From Bog-756 sp963812525 (GTDB taxonomy: Bacteria; Actinomycetota; Acidimicrobiia; Acidimicrobiales; RAAP-2), in NCBI GenBank assembly GCA_963812525.1, contig CAWEVL010000013.1, positions 55,881 to 119,880 of the forward strand: 64,000 nt of DNA, written 5' to 3'. The translations under genes and the position numbers were made by a program. Under the pieces are notes generated by a model. It made no database searches. It was not told the origin of the DNA and saw nothing but the letters and a program-made list of their open reading frames with translations. Positions 45,185 to 52,826 of the stretch are shown here, piece by piece (the stretch's first letter is position 1; every line of letters begins with the position of its first letter).

Positions 45185-45894
45185 GGGAACGTCCTGCTTT
45201 CACTCCGTAGGTTGCCGATGCCCAGGCTGTCGTGACTCGACTGTCCGGGGGACACTCGGGCCAAGGGATTTGGCGTGGGGTCGCCGACGCGGGTCAGGGT
45301 GTTGCGGTCGATGTGGGAGAAGGGCTGGTCGCGATCGGGTATGTCCAGCACCCCCTCCTCCTCATAGGACCACGTGCCGTCCGGGTTGACCGTAACGCTC
45401 ATCCGGTAGCTGAGGGTGCGGAAGGCTCGGTCGAGGAAGGGGTTGGACAGGATGCCGTAGACCTCGGAACCCACCTCGGCCCGGACCTCGAATTCAGTGG
45501 CGCCGGGCTCGGCGGCTCCGCCGGCCAGCAGCACCTGCCCCCTGGGGATCCCGAGGGTCAGGGTCACGGTGTGGGTGGCCGGCTCCCACAGCCAGTAGCC
45601 GACCTGGTCGTGGAAGGTTTCCGTCTCCCCGGGCTTGACGATGTGGGTGTGGTAGCGGAGCCCGTAGAACAGCTGGGGTCCGTTGGTCTGCCGGTCGATT
45701 GGCTGGAGCTCGTAGCGCTCCACGAAGGTGTTGCGCTCGGTCCCCTCCGCGTCGGGATGGGCGTCGGCTCCCGCCGTCCCTTCCCAGACGCCGGCCATGG
45801 GGGTCAGCGGTCCGAGGTTGGCCAGGGTGTCCGGCTCGCCGTCGGGTTCGGTGTAGAGATCGTCCCCGTAGGGTTCCACTCCGGTCCAACTCAT
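45181..45894 (-). CDS. Nitrobindin-like haem beta-barrel protein with encapsulin cargo-loading peptide
   Basis: 237 residues. The body is a ten-strand FABP/THAP4-like barrel: NLGPLTPMAGVWEGTAG (the G-x-W-x-G opening), YHTHIVKPGETETFHDQVGYWLWEPATHTV, IPRGQVLLAGG, RAFRTLSYRMSVTVNPDGTWSYEEEG, then PFSH194IDRNTLTRV. His194 aligns with the proximal haem ligand of nitrobindins. A flexible linker rich in Pro, Gly and Ser (204-221) leads to D-S-L-G-I-G-N-L-R-S at 222-231, matching family 1 cargo-loading peptides (S-L-G-I-G-S-L-R). ATG 45894. It is translationally coupled to the shell gene, so it is the native cargo. Barrel assignment is good; haem binding and function are inferred (NO, peroxynitrite or peroxide chemistry). 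Confidence 0.85.
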   Translation of the reverse strand: MSWTGVEPYGDDLYTEPDGEPDTLANLGPLTPMAGVWEGTAGADAHPDAEGTERNTFVERYELQPIDRQTNGPQLFYGLRYHTHIVKPGETETFHDQVGYWLWEPATHTVTLTLGIPRGQVLLAGGAAEPGATEFEVRAEVGSEVYGILSNPFLDRAFRTLSYRMSVTVNPDGTWSYEEEGVLDIPDRDQPFSHIDRNTLTRVGDPTPNPLARVSPGQSSHDSLGIGNLRSESRTFP

Positions 45895-46050
45895 GGCGGC
45901 CGATTCCCTTCGCTCCGTCGGTACCTGCTGGGACGGTTCACTCGTCAGACGGGACCGCCGACGTTGTGGTCGAGAGCCCACGTCGCTGGTCAGTGTAGGT
46001 CGGACCCGTCGGGGGCGGACACGGTCCGGGCGGGCCGGCATGCGGTCCGG

Positions 46051-46161
46051 GCAAGGTGCCCGGCCATGCGGTCGGGCCGTGGGCAAGGTGCCCGGCCATG
46101 CGGTCGGGCCGTGGGCAAGGTGCCCGGCCATGCGGTCGGGCCGTGGGCAAGGTGCCCGGCC
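46051..46161. repeat. 32-bp tandem repeat, about 3.5 copies
   Basis: GCAAGGTGCCCGGCC recurs at 46051, 46083, 46115 and 46147, exactly 32 bases apart. The spacer CATGCGGTCGGGCCGTGG is also conserved. Each unit contains GGGCA-AGG-TGCCC, a small inverted repeat. It lies between the cargo gene start and ssb. The period is close to three helical turns. Confidence 0.85.
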
Positions 46162-46295
46162 AGGCCCTCGGGGCGTTGACCGGCCAGGTGGCCCCGGGAT
46201 CATGAGGTGGTCGCCCGTCCGGGCGGCCCGGACGGACGGGGAACCTCCCGATCCACCGGACACGCACCGCGGTGCACGAACCAAGGGGAACCGAC

Positions 46296-46731
46296 ATGAC
46301 TACGGCGACCACCACGACCATCACCGGCAACCTGACCCGCGACCCGGAGATCCGCTACACCCGCGACGGGCAGGCCACCACGACACTGGGCGTGGCCGTC
46401 AACCGCCGCTGGCAGAACCGGGAGACCACCGAATGGGAGGAGTCGACCTCCTTCTTCGACGTCGTCACCTGGCGCGACCTGGCCGAGAACGTGGCCCTCA
46501 GCCTGACCCGGGGCATGCGGGTGGTGGTCAGCGGCCGGCTCGAGCAGCGGAGCTGGGAGACGGACGAGGGGGATCGCCGGGTCAAGGTGGAGATCGTGGC
46601 CGACGAGGTCGGGGCCAGCCTCCGGTTCGCCACGGTGGACGTGCACAAGATCCTCCGGCCCCACAGTCGCCGACGGGAGCGGGTCCGACGGGTCGGCCCC
46701 GGCGGACGATGCCCTCGGAACCCCGGCCTGA
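46296..46731 (+). CDS. ssb: Single-stranded DNA-binding protein (frameshift before the acidic tail)
   Basis: The OB fold is complete: ITGNLTRDPEIRYTRDGQATTTLGVAVNRRWQNRETTEWEESTSFFDVVTWRDLAENVALSLTRGMRVVVSGRLEQRSWE, ending VEIVADEVGASLRFATVDVHKI. The uninterrupted frame then turns Arg-rich. After a one-base shift near 46655 the sequence GPTVADGSGSDGSAPADDALGTPA and a stop at 46729-46731 appear, a plausible acidic tail. The typical D-D-D-I-P-F end is not present, so this may be a secondary SSB. ATG 46296 with AAGGGGAA upstream. Confidence 0.87.
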
Positions 46732-46749
46732 CTGCCGGACCGTCGACCC

Positions 46750-47091
46750 ATGACCGCGACCGACGCCCCGGCCACCCTCCAGGCAGGAGCCGCGTCCGGG
46801 CAGACCGCCGAGATCCGGGCCGGCGTCTGCCTCAGCAAGGCCGAGACGTTCGGCGCCTGCCAGGCCCTCGCTGACGCCGACCGTGTCCTGGTGGCGGCGG
46901 GCGCGGTGCGCGAAGCCTGCGCCCTGGGTGACCTCTTCGAGCTGCTCGAGGACCGAATGACCCGCACCCGAGCCGGTCCGTCCCGGGCGGGGTCGGACCG
47001 GCCAGGGGGGCGGTCAGGAGCGGACCGGGCCCTACCGACTCCCTATGACTGCTCGGGTTCGTACTCGATGGACAAGGAGTTGACGCAGTAG
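46750..47091 (+). CDS. Small hypothetical protein
   Basis: 113 residues from ATG 46750, 18 bases after the repaired ssb stop. The first 75 residues are Ala-rich helices (EIRAGVCLSKAETFGACQALADADRVLVAAGAVREACALGDLFELLEDRM) with good codon bias. The rest is low-complexity and overlaps the msrB 3' end by 49 bases, so the real stop may be earlier through another indel. No family recognised. Confidence 0.5.
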   Translation: MTATDAPATLQAGAASGQTAEIRAGVCLSKAETFGACQALADADRVLVAAGAVREACALGDLFELLEDRMTRTRAGPSRAGSDRPGGRSGADRALPTPYDCSGSYSMDKELTQ

Positions 47092-47468
47092 CGCTGCCCG
47101 GTGGGTGCCGGTCCGTCCGGGAACACGTGCCCGAGGTGACCCCCGCATCGTGCGCAGGTGATCTCGGTCCGCGCCATTCCGAGGCTCTTGTCCACGTGCT
47201 CCTCGATCACTCCGTCGTCGAGGGCCCGGTAGAAGCTCGGCCAACCGGAGCCGGACTCGAACTTGGTGTCGCTGGGGAACAGGGCGGCCCCGCAGCCGGC
47301 ACAGGTGAACATGCCGCTGCCCTCGACGTGGAGGAGCTCACCGGACCACGCCGGCTCGGTCCCCTTCTGGCGCAGTACGGCGTACCGCTCGGGGGACAGC
47401 TTGTCCCGCCACTCCTCGTCGCTCAGCTCCACCCGCCCGCCGGTATCGGTTCCTGTGTTCTCTGCCAT
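47043..47468 (-). CDS. msrB: Peptide methionine-(R)-sulfoxide reductase
   Basis: Repairs methionine-R-sulfoxide in oxidised proteins. 141 residues: FTCAGCGAALFPSDTKFESGSGWPSFY, SLGMARTEITCARCGGHLGHVFPDGP and the catalytic motif RYCVNSLSIEY. Both C-x-x-C zinc pairs are present. Two in-frame ATG codons exist. AAGGAGG directly abuts the one at 47474, so the one at 47468, six bases downstream, is the better start. Fits the peroxide/stress theme of the neighbouring rubrerythrin and encapsulin genes. Confidence 0.95.
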   Translation of the reverse strand: MAENTGTDTGGRVELSDEEWRDKLSPERYAVLRQKGTEPAWSGELLHVEGSGMFTCAGCGAALFPSDTKFESGSGWPSFYRALDDGVIEEHVDKSLGMARTEITCARCGGHLGHVFPDGPAPTGQRYCVNSLSIEYEPEQS

Positions 47469-47760
47469 GGCCATCCTCCTTGGGGATTCGGGCACGATCG
47501 CCCGTACACTCCGCTGTCCCGGATCGGGTCGTTCGCGTTGCACGGGGCTCTTCCCGGTGTCCCCGGTCGCCGGGAGATCCACCCAACCGTGCAGTGTAGG
47601 CAACGTCCGTCCGGGCGGCCCTGTTCCCGCCGGAGGGGTGAAGGGGGTTTGCTAACGTCGCGTCAGATTTCGTCGGATCCGCGCCGGCGACCCGGTCCAA
47701 CCGGGATCCGACTCCGGCAGCAGCCGTCGGCACCGATCGACGATTCGAGACCCCGCCACC

Positions 47761-48948
47761 ATGGACCTCCGAGACCGACCCGAGGACGAGACCTTTCGCA
47801 AGGAGGTCCGTGCCTGGCTCTCCGACCACGTGGTCGGAGAGTTCGCGGCGCTGGCCGGCCGCGGGGGGTCGGGGGACGAGACCTACGGGTTCGAGACCCG
47901 GTTGGAGTGGGAACGGGTGCTGGCCGCGGACGGCTGGACGGGGATCGGCTGGCCCGTCGAGCATGGCGGCCGAGGCGCGTCCATCGCCCACCAGGTCATC
48001 TTCAACGAGGAGTACGTCCGGGCCAAGGCCCCGGGCCGGGTCAGCGTCCTGGGCGAGGGCCTCCTCGGCCCGACCCTGATCCAGTACGGGACCCCCGAGC
48101 AGCAGGCCCGGTTCCTCCCGCCCATCCTGGCCGGTACCGAGCTGTGGTGCCAGGGCTACTCGGAGCCCGACGCCGGCAGCGACCTGGCCAACGTCCAGAC
48201 CAAGGCCCGGCTCGATGCCGATGGCTGGTCGGTCACCGGCCAGAAGGTCTGGACCTCCCTGGCCCACCAGGCCGACTGGTGCTTCGTGGTGTGCCGGACC
48301 GAGCCGGGCTCGGTCCGGCACCACGGGCTCTCCTACCTCCTGGTCCCCATGGACCAGCCCGGCGTGGAGGTCCGACCCATCACCCAGCTGACCCGGACCT
48401 CCGAGTTCAACGAGGTCTTCTTCGACGGGGCCCGGACCCGGTCCGACTGTGTGGTGGGTGAGGTGGGCCAGGGATGGAGGGTGGCCCTCGCCACACTGGC
48501 CTTCGAGCGCGGCGTCGGGCTCCTCGGGCACCAACTCTCCTTCCGGAGGGAGCTCGACCGTCTCCTGGACGTGGCCAGGGCCAACGGCCGGGCCGACGAC
48601 CCGGTCCTCCGCCAGCGCCTCGCCCGGTCCTACGCCGAGCTCGAGATCCTCCGGTACAACACGCTGCGCAGCCTCTCGGGCTACGACGGCCCGGTCGCCC
48701 CGCCCGAGGCCTCCATCATCAAGCTGTACTGGGCCACCTGGCACCGTCAGCTGGGCGAGCTGGCGCTCGATGTCCGCGGACCGTCCGGCCTGGTGGCCGA
48801 CGGGTTCCCCTACGAGCTCGACGAGTTCCAGCGCACCTTCCTGTTCAGCCGGTCCGAGACCATCTACGGCGGCTCCAACGAGATCCAGAAGAACATCATC
48901 GGTGAGCGGGTCCTCGGCCTGCCGCCCGAGCCCAAGGGGACCAATTGA
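47761..48948 (+). CDS. fadE30: Acyl-CoA dehydrogenase, FadE30-like
   Basis: 395 residues. LWCQGYSEPDAGSDLANVQTKA, GQKVWTSLAHQADWCFVVCRTEPGS, LTRTSEFNEVFFDGARTRSDCVVGEVGQGWRVALATLAFERGV and the terminal GGSNEIQKNIIGERVLGLP closely follow mycobacterial FadE30. That enzyme dehydrogenates 5-OH-HIP-CoA during steroid C/D-ring degradation. The stop overlaps the ATG/TTG region of the next gene (ipdF-like), reproducing the fadE30-ipdF adjacency of the KstR2 regulon. The region 47640-47760 upstream holds its promoter; I see no clear KstR2 box. Confidence 0.85.
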   Translation: MDLRDRPEDETFRKEVRAWLSDHVVGEFAALAGRGGSGDETYGFETRLEWERVLAADGWTGIGWPVEHGGRGASIAHQVIFNEEYVRAKAPGRVSVLGEGLLGPTLIQYGTPEQQARFLPPILAGTELWCQGYSEPDAGSDLANVQTKARLDADGWSVTGQKVWTSLAHQADWCFVVCRTEPGSVRHHGLSYLLVPMDQPGVEVRPITQLTRTSEFNEVFFDGARTRSDCVVGEVGQGWRVALATLAFERGVGLLGHQLSFRRELDRLLDVARANGRADDPVLRQRLARSYAELEILRYNTLRSLSGYDGPVAPPEASIIKLYWATWHRQLGELALDVRGPSGLVADGFPYELDEFQRTFLFSRSETIYGGSNEIQKNIIGERVLGLPPEPKGTN

Positions 48949-49775
48949 CGACCGAGACCGCCCCGAGCGGGACCAGCCCCATGCCCCGTCCGCTCCCGAC
49001 GGCTCCTCCCGGGCACGGGCTGCTGTCGGGCAAGATCGTGGTGATCACCGCCGCCGCCGGCACCGGCATCGGCTTCGCCACCGCCAAGCGGTGCGTCGAC
49101 GAGGGGGCCACCGTGGTCATCTCCGATGCCCACGAGCGACGGCTGGGCGAGGCCGCCGACGCACTGTCCGCCCTGCCGGGGTCGGCCGGTGACCGGCCCC
49201 TGGCCGTGCCCTGCGATGTGACCGACGAGGCGCAGGTTCAGCACCTCTACGACGCCGCCGTCGAGCGACACGGCCACTTCGACGTGGCGGTGAACAACGC
49301 CGGGTTGGGCGGGCAGGTGGAGGTGGTGGACATGACCGACGAGCAGTGGTCGCTGGTCCTCGACGTCACCTTGACCGGCACCTTCCGTTGCACCCGGGCC
49401 GCACTCCGCCACTTCTACGCCCGGGACCAGGGTGGGGTCATCGTGAACAACGCATCGGTGCTCGGGTGGAGGGCCCAGGCCGGCCAGTCCCATTACGCGG
49501 CGGCCAAGGCCGGGGTCATGGCCCTGACCCGGTGCACCGCCGTGGAGGCCGCGCCCCACGATGTGCGCATCAACGCCGTGGCTCCCAGCCTGGCCGTCCA
49601 TCCGTTCCTCAACAAGGTGATGGCCGATGAGGAGTTGGCCGAACTCAGCCGGCGGGAGGTCCTCGGCCGGGGTGCCGAGGTGTGGGAGGTGGCCAACGTC
49701 ATCGCCTTCCTGGCCAGTGGGTACTCCACGTTCATGACCGGCGAGGTGGTGTCGGTCAGCAGCCAGCATCCCTAG
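48945..49775 (+). CDS. ipdF: Short-chain dehydrogenase, IpdF-like
   Basis: 276 residues. GHGLLSGKIVVITAAAGTGIGFATAKRC (T35-G43 cofactor loop), ERRLGEAADALSAL, NNAGLGGQVEVVDMTDEQW, GGVIVNNASVLGWRAQAGQSHYAAAKAGVMALTRC (Ser and Y-x-x-x-K) and the C-terminus FMTGEVVSVSSQHP match Mycobacterium tuberculosis IpdF almost phrase for phrase. IpdF reduces the 5-oxo-HIP-CoA step of steroid ring degradation. It starts at 48945, overlapping fadE30. Confidence 0.9.
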   Translation: MTTETAPSGTSPMPRPLPTAPPGHGLLSGKIVVITAAAGTGIGFATAKRCVDEGATVVISDAHERRLGEAADALSALPGSAGDRPLAVPCDVTDEAQVQHLYDAAVERHGHFDVAVNNAGLGGQVEVVDMTDEQWSLVLDVTLTGTFRCTRAALRHFYARDQGGVIVNNASVLGWRAQAGQSHYAAAKAGVMALTRCTAVEAAPHDVRINAVAPSLAVHPFLNKVMADEELAELSRREVLGRGAEVWEVANVIAFLASGYSTFMTGEVVSVSSQHP

Positions 49776-49836
49776 GAGCGGGACGTCCGGACAGGGGCCC
49801 GGGGCGACGACCCGCCCCGGCCGGACCGGAGGGGCG

Positions 49837-51525
49837 ATGCACTACCCTGACGACGTGTCAGATGTGACCGATCCCCGGGGCGACCTCCAGTGGGGGACCA
49901 TCCCCGGCCTGGTGGAGGATGCCGCGGCCCGATTCGGCGAGACCGAGGCGCTGGTGGACGCACACGGTCCCGGCGGGACCACCACCCGACTGACCTTCGA
50001 CCAGCTGGCCGAGCAGGTCGCCGGGGCCACCCGTGCGGTGGTGGCCAACGGGATCGAGCGGGGAGACCGGGTGGCCATCTGGGCCCCGAACTGCGCTGAA
50101 TGGGTGATCGCCGCCCTGGGCGCGGTCGGCGCCGGCGCCGTCCTGGTGCCGTTGAACACCCGCTTCAAGGGGGCCGAGGCGGCGTACATCCTGCGCCAGT
50201 CGGGCGCCCGGTTGCTCTTCACCGTCGAGGGATTCCTCGGGACCGACTACCCCCGCATGCTGGATGAGGCCGTAGCCGCGGGAGAGCCGGTGCCCGACCT
50301 CGAGCGGGTGGTGATCCTGCGGTCCGACGAGGCCGTGCCCCGGCCACCGACGGCCAAGGGCGATCCGGTGGTGGCCTGGGACGTCTTCCTCCAGGAGGGC
50401 GACGCCTGCTCGGCCGATGTGGCCGCCGGTCGGACCGCCTCGATCACCGGCGGCGATCTCTCCGACCTGGTCTTCACCTCGGGTACCACCGGCAACCCCA
50501 AGGGGGCGATGACCACCCACGGCCAGACCCTGCGGACCTTCGCCGCCTGGTCCGAGGTGGTCGGGCTCCGGGCCGGGGACCGGTACCTCATCGTCAACCC
50601 GTTCTTCCACACCTTCGGGTACAAGGCGGGGATCCTGGCCTGCCTCATGGCCGGGGCGACCATGGTCCCCGAGCCGGTGTTCGAGGTGAGCGGGGTGGTG
50701 GCGAGGATCGGGGAGGAGCGCATCTCGGTGCTGCCCGGGCCTCCCACCATCTTCCAGTCCATCCTCGACCACCCGGACAGGAAGACCTTCGAACTGGACT
50801 CGCTGCGGCTGGTGGTGACCGGGGCCGCACTGGTGCCGGTCGAACTGGTCCGGGGGCTGTGGTCGGAGCTCGGGATCGAGACGGTGCTGACCGCCTACGG
50901 CCTGACCGAGGCCTGCGGGACCGTCACCATGTGCCGTCGCGGCGACTCCGCCGAGGTCATCGCCGGGACGTCGGGGCGCGCCATTCCCGACGTCGAGGTG
51001 CGCATCGTCGAACCCGGCGGGGCCGAGGTCCCGAGGGGCGAGGCCGGCGAGGTGGTGGTGCGGGGCTACAACGTCATGCGCGGCTACTTCAACGACCCGG
51101 AGGCCTCCGAGCAGGCCGTCGACCGCTCCGGTTGGCTGCACACCGGGGACATCGGGACGATGGACCCGGACGGCAATGTCGCCATCACCGACCGCCTCAA
51201 GGACATGTACGTGAGCGGGGGGTTCAACGTCTACCCGGCCGAGGTCGAGGCCGTCCTCCGCGGCCACCCGGCCGTGGGCCAGGTGGCGGTGATCGGGATT
51301 CCCGACCGGCGGATGGGCGAGGTGGGCCTGGCGCTGGTGGTCCCGGCCGCGGATGCCGGGTCGGTCGGGGAGGACGAGCTGACCGCCTGGGCCCGGGAGC
51401 GCCTGGCCAATTACAAGGTGCCCCGGTCGGTGCAGTGGGTGGACGGGCTCCCGATGAATGCCGGGGGCAAGGTGCTCAAGCGCGAGCTCCGACTCCAGCA
51501 GGCGGCGTCCGGGGGAGCGGCATGA
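49837..51525 (+). CDS. fadD3: Acyl-CoA synthetase, FadD3-like (HIP-CoA ligase)
   Basis: 562 residues. TSGTTGNPKGAMTTHGQTLRT (ATP loop), YLIVNPFFHTFGYKAGILACLMAGATMVP, VLPGPPTIFQSILDHP, LTAYGLTEACGTVTMCR, WLHTGDIG, DRLKDMYVSGGFNVYPAEVE and catalytic Lys in GGKVLKRELR. The segment around NPFFHTFGYKAGILACL is nearly identical to FadD3, the ligase that activates HIP after steroid A/B-ring removal. With fadE30 and ipdF it reproduces the mycobacterial trio. The start may be GTG/ATG a little further in; ATG 49837 is used. Confidence 0.87.
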   Translation: MHYPDDVSDVTDPRGDLQWGTIPGLVEDAAARFGETEALVDAHGPGGTTTRLTFDQLAEQVAGATRAVVANGIERGDRVAIWAPNCAEWVIAALGAVGAGAVLVPLNTRFKGAEAAYILRQSGARLLFTVEGFLGTDYPRMLDEAVAAGEPVPDLERVVILRSDEAVPRPPTAKGDPVVAWDVFLQEGDACSADVAAGRTASITGGDLSDLVFTSGTTGNPKGAMTTHGQTLRTFAAWSEVVGLRAGDRYLIVNPFFHTFGYKAGILACLMAGATMVPEPVFEVSGVVARIGEERISVLPGPPTIFQSILDHPDRKTFELDSLRLVVTGAALVPVELVRGLWSELGIETVLTAYGLTEACGTVTMCRRGDSAEVIAGTSGRAIPDVEVRIVEPGGAEVPRGEAGEVVVRGYNVMRGYFNDPEASEQAVDRSGWLHTGDIGTMDPDGNVAITDRLKDMYVSGGFNVYPAEVEAVLRGHPAVGQVAVIGIPDRRMGEVGLALVVPAADAGSVGEDELTAWARERLANYKVPRSVQWVDGLPMNAGGKVLKRELRLQQAASGGAA

Positions 51526-51615
51526 GCACGCCTCGGCACGGCGGGGCGGCGGGCGGGCGCCCGCCGGCCGGCAACAGTTCGAACCGTTGGAATCGACGAG
51601 AGAGGGAGGGATACC

Positions 51616-52725
51616 GTGCGAGGCATCGTCTATACCGGTGACGAGGCGGAGGTGACCGACGAGCTCGGCGTGCGCGACCCGGGACCCAACGAGGTCCGGG
51701 TGGCCATCGGGGCCGCCGGGGTGTGCCACAGCGACTTGTCGGTGATCAACGGAACCATCCCGTGGAAGGCACCGTCCGTGCTGGGCCATGAGGGGGCCGG
51801 TGTGGTCGAGTCGGTGGGCTCCGAGGTGACGTCGGTCACACCCGGCGACCACGTGGTCATCGCCACGCTGGCCAGCTGCGGGACCTGCCGGGCCTGCAGC
51901 ACCGGCCATCCCACCTGGTGCGTCAAGACCCTGGGGAACGTGTCCGAACCCTTCACCTTCCGGGGCGAGCCCGCCTCCAACTTCGCCGGGACCTCGGTGT
52001 TCACCGAGCAGACGGTGGTCAAGGAGGTCCAGGCCGTCAAGATCAGCAAGGACGTCCCCATGACTTCGGCCTGCCTCATCGGCTGCGGCGTCCTGACCGG
52101 CGTGGGCTCGGTCCTGAACCGGGCCGACGTCCGGGCCGGCGAGACGGCGGCGGTCTTCGGCGTCGGCGGGGTCGGCCTCAACGTGATCCAGGGACTCCGC
52201 ATCGCCGGGGCCAGCAGGATCGTGGCCGTGGACACGCTGGCCTCGAAGGAGGGACTGGCCCGCCAGTTCGGGGCCACGCACTTCGTCGACGCCTCGGCCA
52301 CCGACGCCGTCGCCGCCATCCGGGCGTTGATCCCTCCTGGTCCCGACCGGCTGTCGGGTGCCCTGGGCTGGACCGGTGGGGTCAACTGGTCGTTCGACTG
52401 CGTTGGCCACCCCGCCGTGCTCCGCAACGCCCTGGACGTCCTCGACTGGGGCGGCAACGCCCTGGCCATCGGGATCCCTCCCCAGGGCACCGAGGTATCG
52501 GTGGACGTCAACGCCCTGGCCTATGTGGACCGGGGCCTGCTCGGCTGCCGCTACGGCTCGTCCCGTCCCCACCACGACATCCCGCTCATGGTGGAGCTGT
52601 ACCTCTCGGGGCAGCTCATGCTGGACGAGCTGGTGACCGAGGAACGACCGCTCGAGGGGTTCCGCGAGATCGTGGAGGACATGGAGGCGGGCAAACTGGC
52701 CCGAGGCGTGTTGACGTTCTCGTAG
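51616..52725 (+). CDS. Zinc-dependent alcohol dehydrogenase (class III-like)
   Basis: 369 residues. AGVCHSDLSVINGT (catalytic Cys, C-H-S-D), VLGHEGAGVVESVG, ASCGTCRACSTGHPTWC (structural zinc), LIGCGVLTGVGSVLN (second catalytic Cys) and GVGGVGLNVIQGLRIAGASRIVAVD (NAD site). This group oxidises primary alcohols or mycothiol/formaldehyde adducts. In this cluster a steroid side-chain alcohol is a reasonable inferred substrate. GTG 51616 with GAGAGGGAGG upstream. Confidence 0.9.
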   Translation: MRGIVYTGDEAEVTDELGVRDPGPNEVRVAIGAAGVCHSDLSVINGTIPWKAPSVLGHEGAGVVESVGSEVTSVTPGDHVVIATLASCGTCRACSTGHPTWCVKTLGNVSEPFTFRGEPASNFAGTSVFTEQTVVKEVQAVKISKDVPMTSACLIGCGVLTGVGSVLNRADVRAGETAAVFGVGGVGLNVIQGLRIAGASRIVAVDTLASKEGLARQFGATHFVDASATDAVAAIRALIPPGPDRLSGALGWTGGVNWSFDCVGHPAVLRNALDVLDWGGNALAIGIPPQGTEVSVDVNALAYVDRGLLGCRYGSSRPHHDIPLMVELYLSGQLMLDELVTEERPLEGFREIVEDMEAGKLARGVLTFS

Positions 52726-52826
52726 GCGCGGACCGGACCGGTGGTCCCGTCGTGTCCACCGGCGTCGATGACCGCCAAGAGCGGGCAGAACAAGCCGGAG
52801 CGGCCCTGTTACAGTCCTGTCCCGGT

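Noticed and set aside
46051..46161. Regular 32-bp spacing that might suggest a CRISPR array
   Set aside because: Repeat and 'spacer' are both conserved from unit to unit, so it is a plain tandem repeat; no cas genes are present.
51577..51590. TTCGAACCGTTGGA upstream of the alcohol dehydrogenase as a second KstR site
   Set aside because: The AAC and GTT half-sites are separated by one base instead of two, so it does not fit the motif.
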